A stretch of 5,965 bases of DNA. Source: Nitrososphaerota archaeon (GTDB lineage Archaea > Thermoproteota > Nitrososphaeria > Nitrososphaerales > UBA183). Shown in pieces: positions 1 through 5,965 of the stretch. The stretch is taken from NCBI GenBank assembly GCA_029785235.1, contig JAFMAA010000054.1, positions 1-5,965 of the forward strand, read 5' to 3'. The translations under genes were made by a program, and so were the position numbers. Under the pieces are notes generated by a model that saw only the letters and a program-made list of their open reading frames with translations, had not been told where the DNA came from and ran no database searches. Positions within the stretch are counted from its first letter, which is position 1; each line of letters opens with the position of its first letter.

Positions 1-24
1 GCCCGCCGAGCGGAGAGACCTGCG
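1..24. other. Probable truncated spacer at window edge
   Basis: These 24 bases directly precede the first complete repeat and are shorter than the 36-38 bp of the complete spacers. No repeat precedes them in the window. The simplest reading is the right-hand part of a spacer whose other end, and more of the array, lies outside the window. It could instead be flanking non-array DNA if the repeat at 25 is the terminal one. The window alone cannot decide this. Confidence 0.6.
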
Positions 25-423
25 GTATCCACACCTGAAAGGGTGTGGCTTCGTTGAAGGAGAACGTGATCGTTCCGGTGGCAGAGAACCCCGATACGTA
101 TCCACACCTGAAAGGGTGTGGCTTCGTTGAAGGAGACATAGAGCGTGTCCCACTGGTCGAGGATGACGAGTATCCACACCTGAAAGGGTGTGGCTTCGTT
201 GAAGGATGCGTCAGCCTCGACTTCGATAGTGGCGTAGAAAGGTATCCACACCTGAAAGGGTGTGGCTTCGTTGAAGGTGCACCGCAGGGGCGGCAAGAGC
301 GGCCGCGGCCATCTTGTATCCACACCTGAAAGGGTGTGGCTTCGTTGAAGGCATCATGTGGGATGATGACCGTGTCTCTGCGGTAAGGTATCCACACCTG
401 AAAGGGTGTGGCTTCGTTGAAGG
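25..423. CRISPR. CRISPR array, six perfect 36-bp repeats, five complete spacers (type I-G locus), left end open
   Basis: Six repeats lie at 25-60, 98-133, 170-205, 242-277, 316-351 and 388-423. All six are identical over 36 bp. Spacers are 61-97 (37 bp), 134-169 (36), 206-241 (36), 278-315 (38) and 352-387 (36), with no two alike. On the plus strand the repeat begins GTATCCACACC and ends CTTCGTTGAAGG. It holds a 7-bp stem (CCACACC / GGTGTGG) around a 6-nt loop, and next to it a 4-bp stem (CTTC / GAAG) around 3 nt. Read on the minus strand it begins CCTTCAACGAAG and ends GGATAC, which resembles type I-U/I-G repeats as I remember them. It also makes the array co-directional with the cas genes, so minus-strand transcription is favoured but not proven. 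The array starts 8 bp after the csb2 stop, which ties it to this operon. Even the csb2-proximal terminal repeat is undegenerated. The array probably continues past the left edge. Confidence 0.98.
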
Positions 424-431
424 CACCCGTC

Positions 432-455
432 CTACGTAGCAGCGGCGAAAACGCC
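432..455. other. Short palindrome and hairpin beside the array, inside the csb2 3' end
   Basis: CTACGTAG (432-439) is a perfect 8-bp palindrome that contains the csb2 stop codon. Five bases further, GGCGAAAACGCC (444-455) is an inverted repeat with a 4-bp stem and a 4-nt loop. Both lie within 32 bp of the outermost repeat, where leader-anchoring sequences would sit if the leader is on this side. They also encode the last codons of csb2 (Gly-Val-Phe-Ala-Ala-Ala-Thr-stop), so they may be coincidental. The mRNA hairpin has no following U-run, so it is not a convincing intrinsic terminator. Confidence 0.3.
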
Positions 456-1880
456 AATCCCGTAGTGACGGCCGATTCCCACAAGGAGCGGGCCCGAAAC
501 GTCGACCTTGAGTCTTATCCTGACGTGATATCTTGGCCACATTGCCAGGTGGGAGGGTACGCGGAGTTGCTGGGATGCCCCGGTTCCAGGCCACCATGGC
601 GCGGCTCGGTAAGCGTAGCTCTCCAAGACACTGCCTATCCCTGCTTGGTCGAAGGCTTCTTGTAGCAAGACGCGGGTCTTCTCGGGATTCACTCGCCCTC
701 TCTTCGAATCGTGTCCATGAAGAATCACCGGGGTTACCGATATCCATGAACGTGAGGGCCTGATGTATCTTTCCAAAACCGAATCAGTACCGGTCAAGGA
801 GGCTAAGCGTGCCGTAGGTTTCCCCTCTGAGGAAAGAAGCGCCCCATCCAGTAGATAGTCCTTTTCCTTGATCTGCCCGTCTCCTCTAGGACCTGTAACA
901 AGGGCACGTCTGACGCGTCCATCCACGTAATTGTGACCGATAGAGGGAAGCGGAACGTATGAGAGCCTACGGTCCCGATCTATACCCACCCCGTGACCCA
1001 TGACGTAGACTCTAACGAAATCTTCGTCGGCCCCGTCAGAGCGAAAGTTCTCGGATGCGGCATGCCTCAATTGAGCTGCGATTTCCATTCCGCTTTCCCA
1101 TGAAACAGAAAAAGGTCGCTCACCGTCGGGGGTTCGAAGCGAATATGCCAGATAGGGACGAGCTGGCGGGGCAAGGTTACTCACGTACGCTGTAGAGTGT
1201 GCGAACGGCGGAACAGTCCCTTTTCTGACATCGACCTCGGACCCACGGGGAGCGGAACTCCACTTGAGGTAATTCGACTCTAGTCGGTCGTACCACCCCT
1301 TTCTAGGAACGAAAAGCTTGGTCGTTGCGTTTGAATCGCTTGGAAGCGGCGACCACCGTTCCCCGCTGAGTTTGCGAATCTGCTCGTCCTTCAATCGAAC
1401 CAGCCTACCAGATGCCAAATCGATACCATGACCCAGGGCAACTAGCGATTCTGATATCGTAGTAAGGACTTCGACTGGTGCTCCGTTCCCTGAATACAGA
1501 TAGTGAACGGTACCATGGACATACCACGGTTGACGAGAAACACGGCTCCGTAATGGGTTGTTTGAGTCTATCGGTTCATCGGTTACTCCCTTGCTGGAAA
1601 CACGAATCCAATCCCGAACTTCGATGTCCCTGTCATTGTCAGGCCCAAAAAAGAAGTAGGGTTGACCTTTGATGGCTGGTGGAGCAACAATTGTCGGGGG
1701 TGGCTGCTCTTCGAGCCAACGGAAGGCTCGGTCGAAGTCGGATTTCCATTCAGTACCCCTCCGATACCTGTATCTGGCGCCCGCTACGAGAGCTTGGTAG
1801 AATTTAGCGGGAGAAGGGGGCCAATCTTCTCCATGGAACATGCCAGTGAGGAAATTCACCGAGAAGTCCAGGGTATCCAT
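432..1880 (-). CDS. csb2: Csb2, Cas5-Cas6 fusion (GSU0054 family) of type I-G CRISPR-Cas
   Basis: This 482-residue protein combines the Cas5 and Cas6 roles in type I-G: it caps the crRNA 5' handle in the effector complex, and its Cas6-like part cuts the pre-crRNA within repeats. The N-terminus (residues 3-24) carries the family-like FSVNFLTGMFHG then WPPSPAKFYQALVAGARYR, a RAMP-like first strand and the WPPSP turn. The centre has VMGHG (293-297), SYVPLPSIGHNYVDG (307-321) and RVRRALV. The C-terminal part has SWISVTPVILHGHDSKRGR (378-396) and ends with the glycine-rich loop VGIGRHYGIGVF (467-478), typical of Cas6-type RAMP folds. The likely catalytic residues, probably among His297, His316, His388 and His390, cannot be assigned by eye. 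The ATG at 1880 is chosen because the family N-terminus begins there and it lies 2 bp after the csb1 stop. A GTG at 1952 would add 24 Glu/Gly-rich residues inside csb1. The start is probably coupled to csb1, with a weak GAAGAG upstream. The gene ends 8 bp from the array and looks full length. Confidence 0.93.
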   Translation of the reverse strand: MDTLDFSVNFLTGMFHGEDWPPSPAKFYQALVAGARYRYRRGTEWKSDFDRAFRWLEEQPPPTIVAPPAIKGQPYFFFGPDNDRDIEVRDWIRVSSKGVTDEPIDSNNPLRSRVSRQPWYVHGTVHYLYSGNGAPVEVLTTISESLVALGHGIDLASGRLVRLKDEQIRKLSGERWSPLPSDSNATTKLFVPRKGWYDRLESNYLKWSSAPRGSEVDVRKGTVPPFAHSTAYVSNLAPPARPYLAYSLRTPDGERPFSVSWESGMEIAAQLRHAASENFRSDGADEDFVRVYVMGHGVGIDRDRRLSYVPLPSIGHNYVDGRVRRALVTGPRGDGQIKEKDYLLDGALLSSEGKPTARLASLTGTDSVLERYIRPSRSWISVTPVILHGHDSKRGRVNPEKTRVLLQEAFDQAGIGSVLESYAYRAAPWWPGTGASQQLRVPSHLAMWPRYHVRIRLKVDVSGPLLVGIGRHYGIGVFAAAT

Positions 1881-1882
1881 TT

Positions 1883-2992
1883 CTACTCTTCGGTGGACTT
1901 GGTCTCCTTCTTCTCCTTCTTGGCCTTTAGAGTCTCCTTGACCTTCTTCCACTCGAAGTTCTGTTTGGCGGTCTCCTTCGAGATACCGAAGTCCTCCGCG
2001 GCCGAGCGAGCTAGCTGGGTCACATCTCCCAGTGATATCGGAGAGACACCCCCATCCCTCGAGACCACCTCCAGGGTGGTCGAATTCTTTGGATCTGCCG
2101 GGACTAGAATAGTCCCGCTACGATACTCCGGGGACAGGGGTGTTCCCAGGCACGCAAGACCCAAACTCAAGATGTATCTGCGAAGTCTGGTGGTGGACTC
2201 TGCGTCCGGACCGTAGATGTTCCTCAGCGCAACCAGACTGAGAATGCTTTCTCGGATGATAGGCCCCCGGCTCACAACTCCTCCCCACCCGGTGGCCGGA
2301 GCCTCGGCAAGTCCCTCCTCGGACAACCGTGTATCCTTGTCCACTCCGGCCAGTTTCTCAATTTCGTCCTTCTCCAATTTTCGACGGACCGCCGGAACGA
2401 ATTGAGCATTCCGTTTCAGAAGAGTGACATTGTAGGCCCGAACGGTAGATGTGATCATCCGAGGGATTTTAATCCGCACACCGGAGAAACCACGCGAATC
2501 CCAGACACCGAAGACGAGGGAGAGCGGGGAGAGTTGAGCCATCGGGACATAGTTTCTTTTGGAGTCAATGGCCCGGAAGGCCTCACCCACTTTGGGAGCC
2601 AAATCCGAGAATCGAACCAAAGCGTCCGCTGCCCGGTGACCCGCTTCGAGAAGGTTCAACGTAACCGAGGGAGTGCCATCGGTCCGGGGGACGGAGAACT
2701 CGATCTGCGGAATGAGACCTTGGAGAGGGCCATCGGGAGGCATGAACAAAGCCTCCATCCGATTCGCTTGCGACCCAACGGTGTCCATCAGGACCGACCG
2801 ACCGTCGGGGAGGTCGTCAAAGGCATAGATCGAGCCAGCATCGCCTTGGCCAGCGAAGGTGGGCGGGAAAATCACGGCGCCCTCTCCCGCCACGGGACGG
2901 AGCTTCTCTCTTCGGACGACCGCTACTGGAGCCTGCGCGCCCTCTTTCATCCAAGGGTCGTACACACTGTAATCTTCCTTGCTGACCGGCAT
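1883..2992 (-). CDS. csb1: Csb1, Cas7-type backbone protein (GSU0053 family) of type I-G CRISPR-Cas
   Basis: This 369-residue protein is the Cas7 equivalent of type I-G, expected to polymerise along the crRNA spacer and form the effector backbone. Family hallmarks are GEGAVIFPPTFA (36-47), LMDTVGSQANRMEALF (68-83, the most diagnostic block), SPLSLVFGVWDSRG (155-168), then KIPRMITSTVRAYNV (175-189), and near the C-terminus LRRYILSLGLACLG (270-283). The final 20 or so residues (about 349-369) are almost all Lys, Glu, Thr and Ser, probably a disordered charged tail. The ATG at 2992 is preferred over the in-frame GTG at 3013, because GAGG (3001-3004) sits 8 nt before it and the family-like sequence starts soon after. 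It lies 55 bp downstream of csb3 and 2 bp upstream of csb2. No frameshift is visible. Confidence 0.95.
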   Translation of the reverse strand: MPVSKEDYSVYDPWMKEGAQAPVAVVRREKLRPVAGEGAVIFPPTFAGQGDAGSIYAFDDLPDGRSVLMDTVGSQANRMEALFMPPDGPLQGLIPQIEFSVPRTDGTPSVTLNLLEAGHRAADALVRFSDLAPKVGEAFRAIDSKRNYVPMAQLSPLSLVFGVWDSRGFSGVRIKIPRMITSTVRAYNVTLLKRNAQFVPAVRRKLEKDEIEKLAGVDKDTRLSEEGLAEAPATGWGGVVSRGPIIRESILSLVALRNIYGPDAESTTRLRRYILSLGLACLGTPLSPEYRSGTILVPADPKNSTTLEVVSRDGGVSPISLGDVTQLARSAAEDFGISKETAKQNFEWKKVKETLKAKKEKKETKSTEE

Positions 2993-3000
2993 GCTCTCAG

Positions 3001-3006
3001 CCTCGT
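3001..3006 (-). promoter_or_regulatory. Shine-Dalgarno site for csb1
   Basis: On the minus strand ACGAGG ends 8 nt before the ATG at 2992. It is the best ribosome-binding match among the starts in the window, and it favours this ATG over the GTG at 3013, which has no comparable purine run just upstream. The strong site fits csb1 needing high expression as the multi-copy backbone subunit, which is an inference. Confidence 0.6.
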
Positions 3007-3017
3007 AAAACACAGGG

Positions 3018-3047
3018 TGCTTATAAGCAACTTGGCGGGGCGGGCAA
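3018..3047 (-). promoter_or_regulatory. Possible internal promoter or operator between csb3 and csb1
   Basis: The 55-bp gap is the only real intergenic space in the operon. It contains a perfect 12-bp palindrome, TGCTTATAAGCA (3018-3029). On the minus strand TTGCCC (3042-3047) is followed after 16 bp by TATAAG, a weak match to -35 and -10 boxes. If real, it would give csb1, csb2 and perhaps the array their own transcription, separate from cas3 and csb3. The palindrome might be a regulator site overlapping the -10. Short palindromes do occur by chance, and no second copy was noticed in the window, so this is tentative. Confidence 0.25.
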
Positions 3048-3818
3048 TTACGAAGTTGCCTCTATCTGCTTCGCAAACGAGAGGTTTCGATAAGTACCGC
3101 CCAGACCACGTGATTCGATTGAGTATTCCCAGCGCGACATGCTCATGGAGGGAAGCTCGCAGGAGATTACTGCGCGAGCTGCCAAGGGGGGTAGCAACAA
3201 TTTCTCCCAAAGCGAGTATGCATAGGTTGTTCCACCTGTCCTCTTCGGCCGGGCTACTTGGAATCCCATCATCGCAAAGAGGTCGACGGCAGGGTAAACG
3301 ATGGGCTTGAGGCTATGGCTATCGTAGGAAAACCCTAGATCCCCTCTTGAGATCGCAGAGCGAGGATCCAGTCCCGTGGGTGTACAGGCCCTCCCGATGT
3401 TGAAAAGACCTCTGACGTCCTTCGTCTCGATAAGGGGTAATCCCTGCTGGAGCTTCTCGAGTAGATTCAACGTCTGCACCCGCCCAGCCCAAAGTTTGAG
3501 TCCTTTGTCATGATCGGAGTGGTCCGGGCTGAGCCACGATTCGATGGGCAGGGTCCCGAAATCGGTCCGAATCAAGACGGGCTGAGTCGACTTTTCTCTC
3601 CACCGGGTCCCAGACGTTACGGTGTCCTCGGGTTCCAGGGCCGCCTGCTTGACCTGATTCACAACCTGACAGAGGGAGGTGTCAGCAACCACTTCGAAGA
3701 CCTCATCGTGGAATCTTCCCAAAGCTCCGGGGGATATCTTGTCCAATATCTCAAGAAGGCCTAGGCAAGCGTATACCTCCCCGGGGTTTGTGATGTCCAA
3801 TTCAAGGTATTCATTCAT
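3048..3818 (-). CDS. csb3: Csb3 / Cas8u2-type subunit (GSU0052 family) of type I-G CRISPR-Cas
   Basis: This 256-residue protein occupies the GSU0052 position between cas3 and csb1 and is predicted to fill the large-subunit (Cas8-like) role, contributing to target or PAM recognition. Visible family-like features are LDITNPGEVYACLGLLEILDK (7-27; the N-P-G then C-GLLE pattern), TGLDPRSAISRGDLGFSYDSH (148-168), YPAVDLFAMMGFQVARPKR (175-193) and YAYSLWEKLLLPPLAARAV (199-217). No nuclease or ATPase motif is apparent, as expected. The ATG at 3818 overlaps the cas3 stop in an ATGA arrangement (3815-3818), which strongly supports this start and suggests translational coupling. The in-frame GTG at 3878 would force a 64-bp overlap and adds no family-like sequence. 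It is far smaller than Csx17, the alternative large subunit in other I-U/I-G loci, and is not that protein. The family call rests on recalled motifs plus gene order. Confidence 0.85.
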   Translation of the reverse strand: MNEYLELDITNPGEVYACLGLLEILDKISPGALGRFHDEVFEVVADTSLCQVVNQVKQAALEPEDTVTSGTRWREKSTQPVLIRTDFGTLPIESWLSPDHSDHDKGLKLWAGRVQTLNLLEKLQQGLPLIETKDVRGLFNIGRACTPTGLDPRSAISRGDLGFSYDSHSLKPIVYPAVDLFAMMGFQVARPKRTGGTTYAYSLWEKLLLPPLAARAVISCELPSMSMSRWEYSIESRGLGGTYRNLSFAKQIEATS

Positions 3819-5965
3819 GGCGATGCCATCCCATCCGCGGCTTTGAGGAGGGATTCCAAGTAGGCTAATCCCCACCACCCGAACTCGCGTTGCAAGGAGA
3901 CAAAGTTAAGGATGGTCGACTCCGCAATTCGTCTGCTCTCAACGAGGTGTTCCCGGTCATGCTGTCTGTCGATAAAGTGGGGACGACCGTTTCCGTGATG
4001 CGCCGCAATGAGGTGCTGGATAAGAGGTGTGCTCTGGGGAGTTATGTCAATGACGGACCCGAGCTCATGTCGATATCCAGCAAGGATCTCAGGCCTTCTG
4101 TAGTCAGTACTCTTAGCAAGGAGTTTGCCGAGGTCAGCGTTCCTTGCATAGGTCTGCCAAATTGCCCTCGCCTTACCCAGGTCGTGGGCTTTCGCAGCTA
4201 CTGTGAGCTGCTCGGCCAAGGGAGTGTCGAGGCCGACCTTTCTCGCCAGATCGCTTGCATAGAGGGCAGTCTGTTCAAGGTGATCGGAAAGGAGCATCTC
4301 TCTCTCATCTTCCTGGATTCCTGGCTCGCGGGTCTTGCGAAAGTAGACCATCTCTTGCGTTGAGGCGAGATCACTGTCCATCCTGAGAGAGAAAGAACGG
4401 TGACGTGTGAATTCGAGTTTTTCTTTTGCGCGTCGGATCAGGTCATTACGCGTTTCACCTTCAAGCATGACGATTCCGTCAAGAGTTGTGAAGCGCCAAA
4501 CATCATCTCTCATTTCGACCAGACCTTGGTTCCGTCCCGTGGCCGAAACGTCAATAACGGGAGTCTTAACGGAGGCGTCTAGGAGCCCTTCCGAATCCAA
4601 TCCACCCACATCGGTGGGAAGTAGGACCGTCCGGTACGGACCTATTCGTACTTGTTTGTTCAGTAAATCCGTCAAGGTTGCGCGATACTCTAGGCCCCCC
4701 TCAGGAGATATGACTACGATCGGATATTCCGAACCCTTCCTTGACGCGGCCAACTTGGCAAGGAACTTTCGCCCCTCATCAAGCGTTGTGCGCAGGATTT
4801 CGCGAGGTAGCAATCGATACTCTTGGAGCATCGACTCCACATCCTCATCATCGAGCCTGTCGCGCCTGGCCAGTATTGGGACTTCTTCCCTCCAGACAAA
4901 GTAGACATCGGGAGGTTCCCCATCGGTCCCTCTCAGCCACGAGTTCACGGGCGGTCCGAAGTGTTTGAGAGATGTGAGACTCCAATTGTCGAGATGCCAG
5001 GAACGCAAGGGAGGGAACGGTGGCAAAGGAGTATATGCCTCCAAGGGGGCAGGTTTCTCGACCAGTTCGGTAGGAGAAACCCCCGTAAGCCCTCTAAGAT
5101 ATGCTCCCGTCTTCGTGATCGCGTCAGCATGTTGCATCCAGCGTTCGTGGCTCCTGTCCTCGTCGGCCCCTCCGAACCTGAATTTAGGAGGGCTAGTCTC
5201 ACCGACGACAATATCCACATTTGCCGCTCCATCACCAGCGCGGTTGACCCGGCCGAACCTCTGGACCATCCGATCGACTGGCACGAGATCAGTCACAAGG
5301 TGGTCGGCATAGAGGTCAATACCTACTTCTCCCGCGGAAGTGGATACCAAGTATGCCGTCGCCATTCCTGTGTCGCGTCGCGAAAGGAATCTCTTGAACT
5401 GAGGGTTACCTAACAGTTGATCTCGTTCGTAGCCGCGCATAGTTCCGGTGAAGCAGATTACGCGACCTGGAGCCTTTTCGCGGATGCCAGCGCTCACCTT
5501 TTCGAGATCTTTCAGGCGGTCGAGGTAGACGACGATACGTGAGTTGTCTCCCTCGTGCGCAGTAGCGAAGTCAACAATGCTAGAGTGGAAGGTATCTGAC
5601 GAGATGGGCAATTCCAGGCTCCCATGCCATCGGAGCCTCTTGGGGGCTCGGAGAATCTGCGAAAGAAAACCATCTCCGTGCGTATCTTCGTCAGTCAACC
5701 GGAATGACTCACCAGAAGGAAGTGTTGCGGAGATTGGTAGGAAACTCAAGTGAGGAACCGAGCCCAAGTCTGAGCAGTTGGCTTGAATTCGTTCAATTTC
5801 TCTTAGCAGGGACCCGAAAGGAACAGAGAGTTGCGCTTCATCCAATACTATTAGTGTGTCCATTCCTAGTAAGCTGGCGTGGAAGGGCCGGCGCCACCGC
5901 CCGTCACCATATCCGGAGAAGAGTAGGCGACTACCGACCATGTCCACCGTACCAATCACAATAGC
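3815..5965 (-). CDS. cas3: Cas3 helicase-nuclease (helicase then C-terminal HD, GSU0051 family), 5' end missing
   Basis: Cas3 is recruited by the target-bound effector, unwinds DNA by ATP hydrolysis and cuts it with its HD domain. The frame stays open past 5965, so the N-terminus, including Walker A, is outside; the Met codon at 5959 is internal. Numbering from that Met: motif II VLDEAQL (38-44; DEAQ where Cas3 usually has DEAH), motif III SATLP (77-81), VVYLDRLKDLEKV (143-155) opening the second RecA lobe, motif V STSAGEVGIDL (206-216) and motif VI QRFGRVNRAG (233-242, with the arginine fingers). About 300 residues of linker follow. The HD domain is C-terminal, as in type I-G: SDHLEQT (558-564), AHDLGKA (591-597, the HD pair), RHELGS (630-635), AAHHGNG (652-658) and AADG (707-710), so the metal ligands look intact. 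It ends SLLKAADGMASP with TGA overlapping the csb3 ATG. No frameshift is visible in the 717 residues present. Confidence 0.96.
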   Translation of the reverse strand, partial: AIVIGTVDMVGSRLLFSGYGDGRWRRPFHASLLGMDTLIVLDEAQLSVPFGSLLREIERIQANCSDLGSVPHLSFLPISATLPSGESFRLTDEDTHGDGFLSQILRAPKRLRWHGSLELPISSDTFHSSIVDFATAHEGDNSRIVVYLDRLKDLEKVSAGIREKAPGRVICFTGTMRGYERDQLLGNPQFKRFLSRRDTGMATAYLVSTSAGEVGIDLYADHLVTDLVPVDRMVQRFGRVNRAGDGAANVDIVVGETSPPKFRFGGADEDRSHERWMQHADAITKTGAYLRGLTGVSPTELVEKPAPLEAYTPLPPFPPLRSWHLDNWSLTSLKHFGPPVNSWLRGTDGEPPDVYFVWREEVPILARRDRLDDEDVESMLQEYRLLPREILRTTLDEGRKFLAKLAASRKGSEYPIVVISPEGGLEYRATLTDLLNKQVRIGPYRTVLLPTDVGGLDSEGLLDASVKTPVIDVSATGRNQGLVEMRDDVWRFTTLDGIVMLEGETRNDLIRRAKEKLEFTRHRSFSLRMDSDLASTQEMVYFRKTREPGIQEDEREMLLSDHLEQTALYASDLARKVGLDTPLAEQLTVAAKAHDLGKARAIWQTYARNADLGKLLAKSTDYRRPEILAGYRHELGSVIDITPQSTPLIQHLIAAHHGNGRPHFIDRQHDREHLVESRRIAESTILNFVSLQREFGWWGLAYLESLLKAADGMASP

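Noticed and set aside
45..329. Plus-strand reading frame through the array, encoding a tandem peptide repeat
   Set aside because: The repeated peptide is just the 36-bp CRISPR repeat translated, since 36 is a multiple of 3. There is no gene signal outside the repeats.
388..431. Repeat hairpin next to the csb2 stop as an intrinsic terminator
   Set aside because: The stem belongs to the CRISPR repeat and is not followed by a U-run in either direction.
211..747. Minus-strand open frame spanning the csb2 3' end and part of the array
   Set aside because: It is out of frame with csb2, which has clear family motifs to its stop at 432, and its C-terminal part is translated CRISPR repeat.
1881..1952. 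GTG at 1952 as the csb2 start
   Set aside because: It would add 24 low-complexity residues read in another frame from the csb1 tail; the family N-terminus begins at the ATG at 1880.
2993..3013. GTG at 3013 as the csb1 start
   Set aside because: The ATG at 2992 has a well-placed GAGG 8 nt upstream; the GTG does not.
2402..3310. Long plus-strand open frame of about 300 codons
   Set aside because: It lies antisense to csb1 and the end of csb3, crosses both genes and shows no recognisable domain.
3048..3818. Identification of the small subunit as Csx17 (Cas8u1)
   Set aside because: Csx17 is several times larger, and the motifs and position here fit the GSU0052/Csb3 type.
3819..3878. GTG at 3878 as the csb3 start
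   Set aside because: It would overlap the cas3 end by 64 bp. The ATG at 3818 gives the classic ATGA junction and the family-like N-terminus.
5957..5959. ATG at 5959 as the cas3 start
   Set aside because: The frame is open to the window edge and this Met lies just before motif II; motif I must be upstream, so the gene is cut by the window.

Overview
The window is most of a type I-G (formerly I-U, 'Dpsyc' or GSU005x) CRISPR-Cas interference locus. Four cas genes lie on the minus strand and run right to left into a CRISPR array at the left edge. Read in the direction of transcription, the order is cas3 (3' part only, running off the right edge), a GSU0052/Csb3-type gene (cas8u2), csb1 (the cas7 of this subtype), csb2 (the Cas5-Cas6 fusion), then the array. 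This is the order I recall for the Geobacter sulfurreducens reference locus (GSU0051 to GSU0054).

Layout: positions 1-24 are probably the end of a spacer cut by the window edge. Positions 25-423 hold six identical 36-bp repeats and five complete spacers. After 8 bp come csb2 (432-1880), csb1 (1883-2992), a 55-bp gap with a 12-bp palindrome and a possible weak promoter, csb3 (3048-3818) and cas3 (3815-5965, incomplete). The genes are tightly packed: cas3 and csb3 share an ATGA overlap, and csb1 and csb2 are 2 bp apart, so this looks like one operon with translational coupling. No stretch over 300 bp lacks a gene except the array itself.

How the parts should work together (family knowledge plus inference): Csb2 processes the pre-crRNA through its Cas6-like part and caps the crRNA through its Cas5-like part. 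Csb1 forms the Cas7 backbone along the spacer. Csb3 fills the large-subunit role. Cas3 (SF2 helicase followed by a C-terminal HD nuclease) is recruited to degrade target DNA. No adaptation genes (cas4-cas1 fusion, cas2) are in the window; they may lie beyond either edge or be absent.

The organism cannot be named. Base composition looks moderately GC-rich by eye (not counted), with mixed Arg codons including CGA, AGA and AGG, and one start has a clear Shine-Dalgarno. This fits a bacterium of the mixed phyla that carry type I-G systems. The system is a known subtype rather than a new one. The points worth a second look are the array lying 8 bp from the csb2 stop with no room for a conventional leader outside coding sequence, the DEAQ motif II in Cas3, the palindrome upstream of csb1, and the spacer contents.
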